From: Candidatus Peregrinibacteria bacterium CG11_big_fil_rev_8_21_14_0_20_49_14
GTDB lineage: Bacteria; Patescibacteriota; Gracilibacteria; Peribacterales; Peribacteraceae
Assembly: GCA_002787035.1 (NCBI GenBank)
Contig: PCVP01000010.1
Coordinates: 107,637-171,636, forward strand
Reading direction: 5' to 3'
Length of the DNA: 64,000 bases
Shown here: positions 25,220-33,072 of the stretch, one piece after another
Layout: the number at the start of each line of letters is the position of its first letter
Position numbering within the stretch: position 1 is the first letter of the stretch
The notes under the pieces: model-generated
Database searches by the model: none
The model's input: the letters and a program-made list of their open reading frames with translations, nothing else
What the model was told of the DNA's origin: nothing
Program-made: the position numbers and the translations under genes

Positions 25220-25358
25220 GGTGAGTCCTCCTGTTTGGGACAAAAACCTGTAAGTCTCAGCCCGACACTCGGTAGCACGCTACCGAAGGTCAGGTCATTT
25301 GTTGCGTTGCAATGCTGTGAATGAACACGGTACATCATCTGCACTCGAGGGAAAAAGG

Positions 25359-25392
25359 GTTCGGGTTCGGCTATGAAAAGCCGAACCCGAAC
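25359..25392 (-). terminator. Strong intrinsic terminator of the C2H2 gene
   Basis: A perfect 14-bp stem GTTCGGGTTCGGCT / AGCCGAACCCGAAC with a 6-nt loop. On the minus strand it is followed by CCTTTTTCCC. It lies 43 bp after the stop of the gene at 25435. Confidence 0.75.
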
Positions 25393-25434
25393 GTGCGCCG
25401 GCAAAACAGCCGACTATCGGAGATCAGACGCTGT

Positions 25435-25605
25435 CTACTGCGTCACTGCTTCAACCTCGACTCGAGAAGGACAAGCCTTCGCGTGATCATTGCGACTCTG
25501 TTCCTTCCGGAACGGTTTTTCGCAATGAGGGCACTGAAATTCCTGCCGCTCGCGCCGCTGCTTCTCGTGACCATTGCGACCGCGCTGACTGAACGAACGT
25601 TTCAT
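25435..25605 (-). CDS. Small C2H2 zinc-finger protein
   Basis: 56 residues: a basic N-terminus (MKRSFSQRGRNGHEKQRRERQE), then 'FQCPHCEKPFRKEQSRNDHAKAC', a C-x2-C...H-x3-C/H finger. I start it at the ATG at 25605, with GGAG 8 nt upstream. It is followed by a strong terminator and precedes the other zinc-finger gene on the same strand. Single-finger proteins of this size are usually DNA- or RNA-binding in phages and small replicons; this is a comparison, not an identification. Confidence 0.5.
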   Translation of the reverse strand: MKRSFSQRGRNGHEKQRRERQEFQCPHCEKPFRKEQSRNDHAKACPSRVEVEAVTQ

Positions 25606-25942
25606 CGACGTTTCTCCAAGTACTGCTCTCCTAGCAATCATCCACATACAAACGATGGGGATGGGTTCCTATCGGTTAGTTCAAAGTAGTAAGGAACCGA
25701 AGAGCAGATGATGTATCGCGATGCTATAAAGGATCAAATGAGAATCTATCGTGATGCAATATTGTATATATTGCACTAATTTTAAAATTTGTCAATTCTC
25801 CTGACACCCTCACAATAAGAGGAGAGAGGGGCAGAGTCAATAACACCTCGATGCCTCTTCGTTTTCCGCATTCAGTAGCGATTTACTGACTATTTCACGA
25901 CTTCTGCGAATCGGCATGTCGTCAAAAATCTCTGATATGAGA

Positions 25943-25990
25943 AGGTACTATTTATGTTTATAACATAAACTTGCATTTTGAATAGTACCT
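25943..25990. promoter_or_regulatory. Nested inverted repeat overlapping promoter
   Basis: Outer arms AGGTACTATT (25943-25952) and AATAGTACCT (25981-25990) are perfect. Inside them TTTATGTT (25951-25958) pairs with AACATAAA (25962-25969). The right side covers the -35 element and spacer of the promoter at 25971-25998, so a bound regulator or cruciform would block it. Confidence 0.55.
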
Positions 25991-25998
25991 GGTACAAT
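25971..25998 (+). promoter_or_regulatory. Promoter of small basic peptide gene
   Basis: TTGCAT (25971-25976), 16 bp, TACAAT (25993-25998). It would give a leader of about 100 nt before the ATG at 26106. Confidence 0.5.
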
Positions 25999-26105
25999 CC
26001 TGCGGTCCTTTTTAAAACAACGAAGGGAAGAAGCGGATGGTGCTCATATGTGAACTCCATCCCCCTCTTCTCAACCCCTGTACCCTAGCTGAAAAGGAAT
26101 GTCCG

Positions 26106-26216
26106 ATGGCACATGGCTCTCGCATGAAACGTAAAACGAAGGCTAAAAAAGCCGGACGAGTCGTTTCCTACAAGAATGGAGAAAAAAAGAAGAAAGGAAA
26201 CGGTCGACGGCAATAA
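26106..26216 (+). CDS. 36-residue strongly basic peptide
   Basis: The reading frame MAHGSRMKRKTKAKKAGRVV... contains 17 Lys/Arg in 36 residues, no Cys, and ends GNGRRQ. A Shine-Dalgarno-like AAGGA lies 8-9 nt before the ATG, a promoter lies about 110 bp upstream, and an intrinsic terminator lies 36 bp downstream. This full set of signals argues for a real gene despite its size. Composition suggests an rRNA-, RNA- or DNA-binding protein such as an unrecognised small ribosomal protein, but I cannot match it to bTHX, L36 or any other known family. Confidence 0.5.
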   Translation: MAHGSRMKRKTKAKKAGRVVSYKNGEKKKKGNGRRQ

Positions 26217-26251
26217 GTCTTCAATACGTCCATCAGCCCGAAGAGGTCCGC

Positions 26252-26290
26252 CCCCGTACTGATCGCAAGATTGGTACCGGGGCATTTTTT
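26252..26290 (+). terminator. Intrinsic terminator after small basic gene
   Basis: CCCCGTAC (26252-26259) pairs with GTACCGGGG (26274-26282, one bulge) and is followed by CATTTTTT. The T-run reaches the stop codon of the convergent ahcY gene. Confidence 0.7.
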
Positions 26291-27542
26291 ACGTACCTTC
26301 CTGCCAGGAACCCAAGTACTTCAGTTGCTCCGGAGTAAGTTCGTCTATGGAGAGACCCATGGCTTCGAGCTGGAGCTTGGAGATCTCGTCGTCTATTTCC
26401 GCAGGAAGAGTAACAACGGCATTCGGAAGTTTTCCTTTATTCTTTACAAGGAATTCGCACGCAAGTGCCTGCCCGCAGAATGAAAGACTCATAACTTCGC
26501 TCGGGTGGCCTTCTGCGGAAGCCAGGTTTACAAGACGACCTTCGCCAGCCACATACAGTACGCGACCATCTTGCATGAGGTATTCATCCAGGTAATGGCG
26601 TACGCGACGCTTGCGCGTTGCCACTTTCTCCAGACCTTCCAAATCTATTTCGTTATCAAAGTGACCGGAGTTACAGAGAACTGAACTGTCTTTCATTTTC
26701 GTCATGTGCTCCGTGCGAATGACGTGGTAGTTCCCCGTAACCGTAACGAAGATGTCTCCGACGGACGACGCGTCTTCCATGGTCATAACACGATGCCCGT
26801 CCATGGCAGCTTGCAGAGCGCAGAAGGCATCCACTTCCGTGACTATCACCTGTGCACCGAGACCCTTTGCTCGCATGGCCACACCTTTTCCACAGCTTCC
26901 GTAGCCCAGCACCACAACCGTCTTTCCTGCAACCAACACATTCGTGGAACGTAAAATTCCGTCAAATGTGGACTGACCCGTTCCGTAGTAGTTATCCATG
27001 AGGTGCTTTGTCTTGTTATCGTTCACAGCCACCATCGGAATTTTCAGCGCACCGTCTTTCACCATGGCATGTAGACGAATGATTCCTGTGGTTGTTTCTT
27101 CGCATCCTCCGAGAAGCTTCTCTAAAAGCTTCGGATGCTTTTGATGCATTTCTGTTACGAGGTCACATCCGTCATCTATGGTGATATCCGGCTCGGTCTC
27201 TATGACTGCTGTAAGGAACTTGTAGTAATCCTCGTTACTCTCACCCTTGTACGCCCACACCATAACGTTCTCTTCTTCTGCGAGTGCGGCTGCAACGTCG
27301 TCTTGTGTGCTGAGTGGATTACAACCTGTTATGGCAACTTTCGCTCCGCCTGCGGTAAGAGTGCGTACCAGTACTCCTGTTTCCTTGGTCACATGCAGTG
27401 CCATACCGATGGTAAGACCTTCGAACGGTCGCTCTTTTGCAAAACGGTCACGAACCCGAAGTAGTGCAGCCATACGCTTTTCTGCAATTTCCAGATTCAA
27501 TCTTCCCTGTTCTGCCAATGATGGATCTTTGACGTGTGACAT
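26289..27542 (-). CDS. ahcY: Adenosylhomocysteinase
   Basis: Hydrolyses S-adenosylhomocysteine to adenosine and homocysteine, relieving product inhibition of methyltransferases. 417 aa, typical of the shorter bacterial/archaeal form. It shows the catalytic 'DDGCDLVTEMH', 'CEETTTGIIRL' and 'NDNKTKHLMDNYYGTGQSTFDGI' blocks, the NAD-binding 'GYGSCGKGVAMRAKGLGAQVIVTEVD', and the C-terminal 'HPSEVMSLSFCGQALACEFL'. TACGCT lies 8 nt before the ATG. It follows the PfkB kinase gene by 33 bp on the same strand, and the pair would clear adenosine. The window contains five SAM-methyltransferase domains that would generate the substrate. Confidence 0.95.
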   Translation of the reverse strand: MSHVKDPSLAEQGRLNLEIAEKRMAALLRVRDRFAKERPFEGLTIGMALHVTKETGVLVRTLTAGGAKVAITGCNPLSTQDDVAAALAEEENVMVWAYKGESNEDYYKFLTAVIETEPDITIDDGCDLVTEMHQKHPKLLEKLLGGCEETTTGIIRLHAMVKDGALKIPMVAVNDNKTKHLMDNYYGTGQSTFDGILRSTNVLVAGKTVVVLGYGSCGKGVAMRAKGLGAQVIVTEVDAFCALQAAMDGHRVMTMEDASSVGDIFVTVTGNYHVIRTEHMTKMKDSSVLCNSGHFDNEIDLEGLEKVATRKRRVRHYLDEYLMQDGRVLYVAGEGRLVNLASAEGHPSEVMSLSFCGQALACEFLVKNKGKLPNAVVTLPAEIDDEISKLQLEAMGLSIDELTPEQLKYLGSWQEGT

Positions 27543-27575
27543 GCCGAAGGAGCGTAGGGAATCATCTTGAAGTTA

Positions 27576-28526
27576 TCAAGACAATGCAGGCAATTCCTCT
27601 CCGTAGGCAGCACGCACACGCTCATGAAGATGATCCATATCCAAAGAATCCAACAGTGTGCCTTCGGATTCCACGGCAAAAGAACCCATGGCAGCACCAA
27701 GCCGCACTGAATCTTGCAGAGACCATCCGTTACTCAAGCCCGTAAGAAGGCCTGCGCGCAGTGCGTCTCCCGCTCCCGTGGGGTTCACCACCCGCTCTGC
27801 CGTACATGCGGGAACATCCATGGCATCTTCCTTCGTAAAAATCTGCGCACCTTTTTCTCCGCGGGTGACCACGATGAAAGGAACATACTGCAACAGGTCT
27901 CCTTCCGTTGTGTTGAGTGTCTCGGTAATCACGCTCCACTCAAACATATTCGCTATGATTCCCTGACTGTGCCCAATGGCTCGCATGAGCGTATCTGCAC
28001 TAAAAGACATCACCTGTTGCCCGGGGTCGAACAACGCTTTCACACCGAACTCGTCACACCATGCAAGTGCGTTCATCATCACCGTCGCATCTCGCGGGCT
28101 GACAATGGCGTACTCTATGTCGTCTCTGTCGTCGGCAAGGTCGGGCCACACTCCTTTCGCGTCCGCACCCGGATGATAGAAAATAATCTGATGCTCCAAA
28201 TCGTCCGTGCCGATAATGGCGGTGGACGTAAACGCATCATTCAATTGTTGAATGTTATTTGTACGCACTCCGCGCTCTTCCAGTAAGGAAAGATACGCCC
28301 CTCCGTCGCTGCCAACCGTTGCGACAAGCAGAGGATTTTGCCCGAGCAAACTGAGTCCCCAGGCAATGTTTGCCCCCGTTCCTCCATGATGTTTGGCAAA
28401 GTGCGGCGTCACATACCCTACCGAGAGCGAATCGAGCGCTTCGGGGTTGAGCGCATCGGTAAACGAACCGTCATACGTGAGTAAGAGGTCGTACGCGACT
28501 GATCCTGTAACAAGAATTCGACTCAT
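27576..28526 (-). CDS. PfkB-family carbohydrate/adenosine kinase
   Basis: Ribokinase-fold kinase, 316 aa. It has the N-terminal 'GSVAYDLLL' and 'KHHGGTGANIAWGLSLLGQNPLLVATVGSDGGAYLSLLEERGV', and the second PfkB signature 'VNPTGAGDALRAGLLTGL' with the catalytic Asp. Adjacency to ahcY suggests adenosine kinase (adenosine to AMP), though sequence alone does not settle the substrate; sugar or nucleoside kinases look similar. CATAGT lies 8 nt before the ATG. Confidence 0.85.
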   Translation of the reverse strand: MSRILVTGSVAYDLLLTYDGSFTDALNPEALDSLSVGYVTPHFAKHHGGTGANIAWGLSLLGQNPLLVATVGSDGGAYLSLLEERGVRTNNIQQLNDAFTSTAIIGTDDLEHQIIFYHPGADAKGVWPDLADDRDDIEYAIVSPRDATVMMNALAWCDEFGVKALFDPGQQVMSFSADTLMRAIGHSQGIIANMFEWSVITETLNTTEGDLLQYVPFIVVTRGEKGAQIFTKEDAMDVPACTAERVVNPTGAGDALRAGLLTGLSNGWSLQDSVRLGAAMGSFAVESEGTLLDSLDMDHLHERVRAAYGEELPALS

Positions 28527-28609
28527 GTTCGGCGACTATGAGCGACGGGCGTCGGAAGGTCAACGCAGGGAGTGCTTGCATATAGCATAAAATAAATCAT
28601 AATACCATT

Positions 28610-29272
28610 ATGAGTGAATATGACAAATTTGATGAACCGTTGGATTGGAGAGAAGAAAGAAACGATGGAGAGAAGGAAGACGACGGTGAAGACAGTGAAA
28701 CCGACGGCATTTCCGCACTTCTCTGTTATATGGCTCCCATGCTTGAGCGCGTGGAACTCACGATGGAACTCGAACAGTTTCTGGATGAAATAAAGCTGGA
28801 AGACACTGAACATGGAGCTGTGTATCTGGAGTGTCTGTGGTTCATGTCGCCGGAGTATGCCCCGGACGAGAGCGAATCTTTCATGGAGGTGATAGCAAAC
28901 GAAATACTGCTCCGTAGAACACGGCTGATAGAGGAACGTGAAAAATTAAGCAGGGAAATAGGAACTGCACGAGTAAGAGAGCTGGAACATCATTTGGGCT
29001 TAAGCCCTCAATACATAGATTTCTGGATTCAAGATGAGCAGAGTGCTCACCCGTTTGAGAACATAGACGAAAGCAGAACATCCGATGTTCTTCTGTACAT
29101 CGTGCAAAAAATAATGGCAGAAACCGAAGAAGATTTGGATGATGAATTGGATGATGAATCCACAGGTAAGGAGGATTCGGTTGAAAGTTTGGATGAACTT
29201 CTGCAAGAAAACGAGCCCGACACCTTTGGTCATAGCTCCGAGTGGGGCAACCTCGGAGAACCCGAATACTAA
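28610..29272 (+). CDS. Acidic cytoplasmic protein, unknown
   Basis: 220 residues, very acidic: Asp/Glu-rich N-terminal 30 and C-terminal 50 residues flank a helical middle (about 35-165) with 'LERVELTMELEQFLDEIKLEDTEHGAVYLECLWFMSPEY' and 'RTRLIEEREKLSREIGTARVRELEHHLGLSPQYIDFWIQDE'. There is no signal peptide or TM. I recognise no family. CATAAT (28598-28603) ends 6 nt before the ATG. It sits between the PfkB gene (divergent) and ugd. Confidence 0.6.
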   Translation: MSEYDKFDEPLDWREERNDGEKEDDGEDSETDGISALLCYMAPMLERVELTMELEQFLDEIKLEDTEHGAVYLECLWFMSPEYAPDESESFMEVIANEILLRRTRLIEEREKLSREIGTARVRELEHHLGLSPQYIDFWIQDEQSAHPFENIDESRTSDVLLYIVQKIMAETEEDLDDELDDESTGKEDSVESLDELLQENEPDTFGHSSEWGNLGEPEY

Positions 29273-29323
29273 ATCTCTCAATATTGATGCCATGCCTCTC
29301 TGCGTACGGTACACTCCGATCAT

Positions 29324-30631
29324 ATGAATATTGCCGTTGTCGGTACCGGTTACGTAGGGCTTGTATCAGCTGCCTGCTTTGCAGAGCTCGGGCACACCGT
29401 CATAGGTGTGGATATAGACAAAGAGAAAGTTCGAAAATTGAAAAATGGAGAGTGCACCATTTACGAGCCTGGTTTGGAAGAAGTACTGCAACGAAATCTT
29501 AAAAGCGGGCGCCTCTCATTTACCACAGATCTCACCGAAGCACTCCCCGCTGCCACCGTGGTGTTCAGTGCGGTGGCGACTCCTCCGAACGAAGACTTCT
29601 CTGCGGATTTGAAAGCGGTGTTCATCGTTGCCGAAACGGTCGCACAGTATGCGAACCACGACCTCGTCTTCGTGAACAAATCCACCGTACCGGTGGGCAC
29701 GGGAAAAGAGTGTGAGCAGCGCATTCAGCGCGTGCTGGATCAACGTGGTGAGAAGTACCGCATTCCTGTCGTTTCGAATCCGGAATTTCTCCGTGAAGGA
29801 TGTGCCGTGCGCGACACATTGGAGCCCGACCGCATAGTGGTGGGCATAAACGGAAACAATTGGGCACGTAAACTTATGGACGAGCTGTACCATCCGCTCA
29901 CTCGCGTGGGCAAACCGCTCCTGTATATGGATCGCGAAAGTGCGGAGATAGTGAAGTACGCAAGCAACGGATTCCTGGCTACGAAAATCTCGTTTATCAA
30001 TATGCTCTCAGAACTCTGCGAAAAGACGGGAGGAAACATACGAGATATCGCACAGGGCATGGGATTGGATGACCGTATAGGGCCTCGTTTCTTGCATGCG
30101 GGAATTGGGTACGGCGGCAGCTGTTTTCCGAAAGACGTGAAAGCGCTCATCGCACTCAGCAATGAAACAGGTATTCCCCTGCCTATCGTACAGGCAACAC
30201 ATGACATCAATGACCATCAACGAAAACGTTTCTTTGATAAGTTTCTCTCCGTGCTGCCCGCTAGCGCAACTGTGGGAATTTGGGGACTCAGCTTTAAGCC
30301 CAAGACAGACGACATGCGAGAAGCTCCGAGTTTGGACCTTATTCCCATGCTCACAAAAGCGGGTCATACGGTGCGAGTACACGACCCCATTGCCATGGAG
30401 AATGCCAAAAAAATTATCCCGGACATAGAGTACGCAGAGTCCCCCATGGCAGCGGCAAAGGATGCCGATGCTGTGATAGTACTTACGGAGTGGGATGTGT
30501 TTCGCGGGGCAGACTTACACGAACTTGCACGCGATATGAAAGGCCCGCACCTTTTTGACGGACGTAATATTTACGAGCCCAAGGAGGTGCGCGATGCCGG
30601 ACTCACGTATTATGGCATTGGAATTTCTTAA
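29324..30631 (+). CDS. ugd: UDP-glucose 6-dehydrogenase
   Basis: NAD-dependent oxidation of UDP-glucose to UDP-glucuronate for surface polysaccharides. 435 aa. N-terminal Rossmann fold (MNIAVVGTGYVGLVSAACFAELGHTVIGVD), substrate block 'NKSTVPVGTGKECEQRIQ', 'NPEFLREGCAVRDTLEPDRIVVG', and the catalytic Cys in 'GIGYGGSCFPKDVKALIAL'. TACACT (29310-29315) ends 8 nt before the ATG. The next gene, a nucleotide-sugar epimerase, begins 10 bp after the stop and probably uses the product. Confidence 0.93.
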   Translation: MNIAVVGTGYVGLVSAACFAELGHTVIGVDIDKEKVRKLKNGECTIYEPGLEEVLQRNLKSGRLSFTTDLTEALPAATVVFSAVATPPNEDFSADLKAVFIVAETVAQYANHDLVFVNKSTVPVGTGKECEQRIQRVLDQRGEKYRIPVVSNPEFLREGCAVRDTLEPDRIVVGINGNNWARKLMDELYHPLTRVGKPLLYMDRESAEIVKYASNGFLATKISFINMLSELCEKTGGNIRDIAQGMGLDDRIGPRFLHAGIGYGGSCFPKDVKALIALSNETGIPLPIVQATHDINDHQRKRFFDKFLSVLPASATVGIWGLSFKPKTDDMREAPSLDLIPMLTKAGHTVRVHDPIAMENAKKIIPDIEYAESPMAAAKDADAVIVLTEWDVFRGADLHELARDMKGPHLFDGRNIYEPKEVRDAGLTYYGIGIS

Positions 30632-30641
30632 ACCACTTCGT

Positions 30642-31607
30642 ATGAAAATATTGCTCACAGGGTCCGCCGGATTCATAGGATTTCACACCGCAAAGGCATT
30701 GCTGGAGCGAGGTGACGAGGTGATAGGGTTCGATAATTTCAACGATTACTACGACCCTATACTCAAGGAGAAGCGCAGTGAAATTCTGGAAAAATACGAA
30801 AACTTCACGCTCATTCGCGGAGACCTGAAAGACAAAGAGGCTCTTGCAAAAGCGTTCGACCTCCTTGGTTCGGGCCCCGACACTCGCGTCTGCCACCTGG
30901 CGGCACAGGCGGGGGTACGACACTCCATAGAGAATCCTCAGTCCTTTTTGGACGATAACATCGGAGGATTCGGGAACATCATAGAACTCTGCAAGCAGCG
31001 CAATGTGGGAGGACTGATATATGCTTCCAGCAGTTCTGTGTACGGAGACAGCGATGTACCCGCATTTACCGAAGAGCAGAACACGGACCACCAGGTATCG
31101 CTCTACGGCATGACCAAGAAAGCCAATGAGCTCCAGGCAAGCGTATACCACAATCTGTTCGGACTGCCGTGTACGGGACTTCGCTTCTTTACCGTCTACG
31201 GTCCGTGGGGTCGCCCGGACATGGCTCTGTATCTGTTTACCGACTGGATAGTGAAAGGGAAACCCATGCAGATATTCGGTGAAGGAAAAATGCAGAGAGA
31301 TTTCACATACGTCGACGACATTGTCGCAGGAATCGTGGCTTCGTTGGATAAAAACTACCCCTGCGAAGTATTCAACCTCGGTGGAGATAAAACCGAAGAA
31401 CTCATGGATTACGTGCGTACCATAGAAGAGTGTTTGGGTATGGAAGGAGAAAAGAATTTCTTACCCATGCAACCGGGAGACGTGGTGAAAACATCCGCAA
31501 ATGTACACAGAGCGCGCACGATGTTGGACTACGATCCGAAAACACAGATTAGGGAAGGTATTCCCAAATTCATTGAGTGGTACAAGGAGTACCACAATGT
31601 GGCCTAA
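30642..31607 (+). CDS. NAD-dependent epimerase, probable UDP-glucuronate 4-epimerase
   Basis: Extended SDR. GSAGFIGFH (GxxGxxG) at the N-terminus, 'CHLAAQAGVRHSIENPQSFLDDNIGGFGNIIELCK', catalytic Ser-Ser and Tyr-x3-Lys (SSSSVYG, YGMTKKANE), 'GLRFFTVYGPWGRPDMALYLFTDWIVKGKPMQIFGEG' and 'RDFTYVDDIVAGI'. The PWGRPDMA segment and RHSIENP are characteristic of UDP-glucuronate/UDP-galacturonate epimerases. About 321 aa. It follows ugd by 10 bp, so UDP-GalA production is the likely outcome. The start is the ATG at 30642, not an upstream ATG inside ugd. The stop shares CTAA with the convergent gene. Confidence 0.88.
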   Translation: MKILLTGSAGFIGFHTAKALLERGDEVIGFDNFNDYYDPILKEKRSEILEKYENFTLIRGDLKDKEALAKAFDLLGSGPDTRVCHLAAQAGVRHSIENPQSFLDDNIGGFGNIIELCKQRNVGGLIYASSSSVYGDSDVPAFTEEQNTDHQVSLYGMTKKANELQASVYHNLFGLPCTGLRFFTVYGPWGRPDMALYLFTDWIVKGKPMQIFGEGKMQRDFTYVDDIVAGIVASLDKNYPCEVFNLGGDKTEELMDYVRTIEECLGMEGEKNFLPMQPGDVVKTSANVHRARTMLDYDPKTQIREGIPKFIEWYKEYHNVA

Positions 31608-32773
31608 GCCAACTGATGCCTTCGCACCCAGGTTTCGGGTTGCACCTGAATAAGTTCCCAGCCTCTGCGTTCCCACTCGGGGCATGTTTCCAAGCAGACC
31701 AACGCACCTGCTTCTTCCGGCACTGTGTCGTTCATTTTACGTACGGGAAGAGGGCTTTCGTACTGCCACTCGTGTCCGAATGATCCGTAAATAAACAGTG
31801 TGTTCTTCGCATCTTCCGCACGAAGCAGAGTCGCTGTGGAACGGGCGGCGGAAGGGTGCAGTTCCTGCACAAACCCCGAGAGCAAATACAAACCTATGCC
31901 ACATGCAATGAGGGTATTGAGCCTCGGAAAGACGAAAGACGAAGACGATGCCACCACCCCACCAACAAAGAGTGGTAAAAAGAGCACGGCGTAATAGTCG
32001 TAGCGAGAGAGAGCGATATACAGAACAACCAAAAGAAACGACAGCATAAGACCGGGGTTACGGGTATGGAATATTCCCTTCGTACCAAGAATGCTGAGTA
32101 CCGCGCTTCCTCCTATTGCCCACAGTCGCAACAGGGCAAGGGAGCGACCCGTAATAGTAGATCCTAAGTCACGACTGCCATGAATCATCATACTGGCAGG
32201 AATAAGGGGATTTGTAAGCGTATACAGCGCAAGCAGCAATACCGGCACACAGACGTATGCCGCCTTCTCCCACAGCGGACACTCATTGTTCCAAAAATAG
32301 AAAGCAAGAAGCGGCGCAAACAGTACCGCCTGATACGCGGTAAAGAGCGAGAACAACCACACGAGTCCTATGGCAGCGTCAGGCGCTTTCTTGTGCATAA
32401 GAAAAAGCAGCAGAAGTATCTGCATTGCAGTAATGGGAGCCATCATAATTGTGCCTGCTTGCAATACCACGCCACCCGATACCAACCAGAGCATGCACAA
32501 ACCGGTACGGTGCTCTTGCTGAAGATCTTTGGCCATACTCCACACCAGCCATACTCCGTGCACCATAAGCGAGGAGAACAACACGCGCACCACCATTTCC
32601 TGAGACGGAAAAGAATCAAACATTCCAAGAAGAAATCGCACTGCGGGAGGATGCGGATACGGAATATCCATAAGGTACTTTGCTTCGTCTGTTCGCACTC
32701 CGGAAACCGTCTGAATCGCAGCCAATGCTATGGCATAGACTTGCAATACCGTAAGGAAAACTATGCGCCGCAT
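31604..32773 (-). CDS. Polytopic membrane protein, GT39/ArnT-like glycosyltransferase candidate
   Basis: About 389 residues with roughly ten TM helices and a soluble C-terminal tail (from about 330). The first extracytoplasmic loop carries 'VRTDEAKYLMDIPYPHPPAVRFLLG', with an acidic DE pair after TM1 as in PMT/ArnT-type GT-C enzymes that use lipid-linked sugars. The substrate is unknown. Start chosen at the ATG at 32773 (MRRIVFL), overlapping the end of the small anchored-protein gene by 13 bp, so the two are coupled. Confidence 0.65.
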   Translation of the reverse strand: MRRIVFLTVLQVYAIALAAIQTVSGVRTDEAKYLMDIPYPHPPAVRFLLGMFDSFPSQEMVVRVLFSSLMVHGVWLVWSMAKDLQQEHRTGLCMLWLVSGGVVLQAGTIMMAPITAMQILLLLFLMHKKAPDAAIGLVWLFSLFTAYQAVLFAPLLAFYFWNNECPLWEKAAYVCVPVLLLALYTLTNPLIPASMMIHGSRDLGSTITGRSLALLRLWAIGGSAVLSILGTKGIFHTRNPGLMLSFLLVVLYIALSRYDYYAVLFLPLFVGGVVASSSSFVFPRLNTLIACGIGLYLLSGFVQELHPSAARSTATLLRAEDAKNTLFIYGSFGHEWQYESPLPVRKMNDTVPEEAGALVCLETCPEWERRGWELIQVQPETWVRRHQLA

Positions 32774-33057
32774 GGAGAGTAGGTGGAATGTGAAAGCGTG
32801 ACGGTAAAGCAACGAAGAGTATCTGCGCCGCGCGCATGTGCACGATGAGAAACGCGCATGGAATCATCCGAAAAAGATACGATGTGAAATCCCGAAAGGA
32901 GCAGCCCTTCGGAATCGGCAATATGCTCCAGTGCCGCCTGCGTCTGTGCCCGCACATTGGCATCCGTATACAACGGTAATAAGACGACAAGCCGAATGAC
33001 AAGCGGAAGCACAACCGCAATGCACGCCGTACCGAAGAGCGTAAAAGACTTCTTCAT
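32761..33057 (-). CDS. Small N-terminally anchored protein
   Basis: 98 residues: one N-terminal TM segment (about 7-28, TLFGTACIAVVLPLVIRLVVLL) and a short external domain. No family recognised. A perfect TATACT with a 6-nt gap precedes the ATG. It is followed without a gap by the GT-C-like membrane gene and may be an accessory subunit of it. Confidence 0.6.
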   Translation of the reverse strand: MKKSFTLFGTACIAVVLPLVIRLVVLLPLYTDANVRAQTQAALEHIADSEGLLLSGFHIVSFSDDSMRVSHRAHARGADTLRCFTVTLSHSTYSPCGA

Positions 33058-33072
33058 ATGTGCAGTATAGCC

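Larger units (their letters stand above)
25606..26105. other. AT-rich intergenic region, no gene
   Basis: This 500-bp spacer has no convincing reading frame. It contains the inverted repeat TGCAATAT / ATATTGCA (25756-25776 region), two near-copies of TATCG(C/T)GATGC around 25710-25760, the large hairpin at 25943-25990 and the promoter of the small basic gene. Confidence 0.5.

Noticed and set aside
24865..25404. A 179-residue minus-strand frame and a 120-residue plus-strand frame across the GC-rich islet
   Set aside because: Neither has an initiation signal. The 98-residue frame with AGGAGG at 7 nt explains the segment better.
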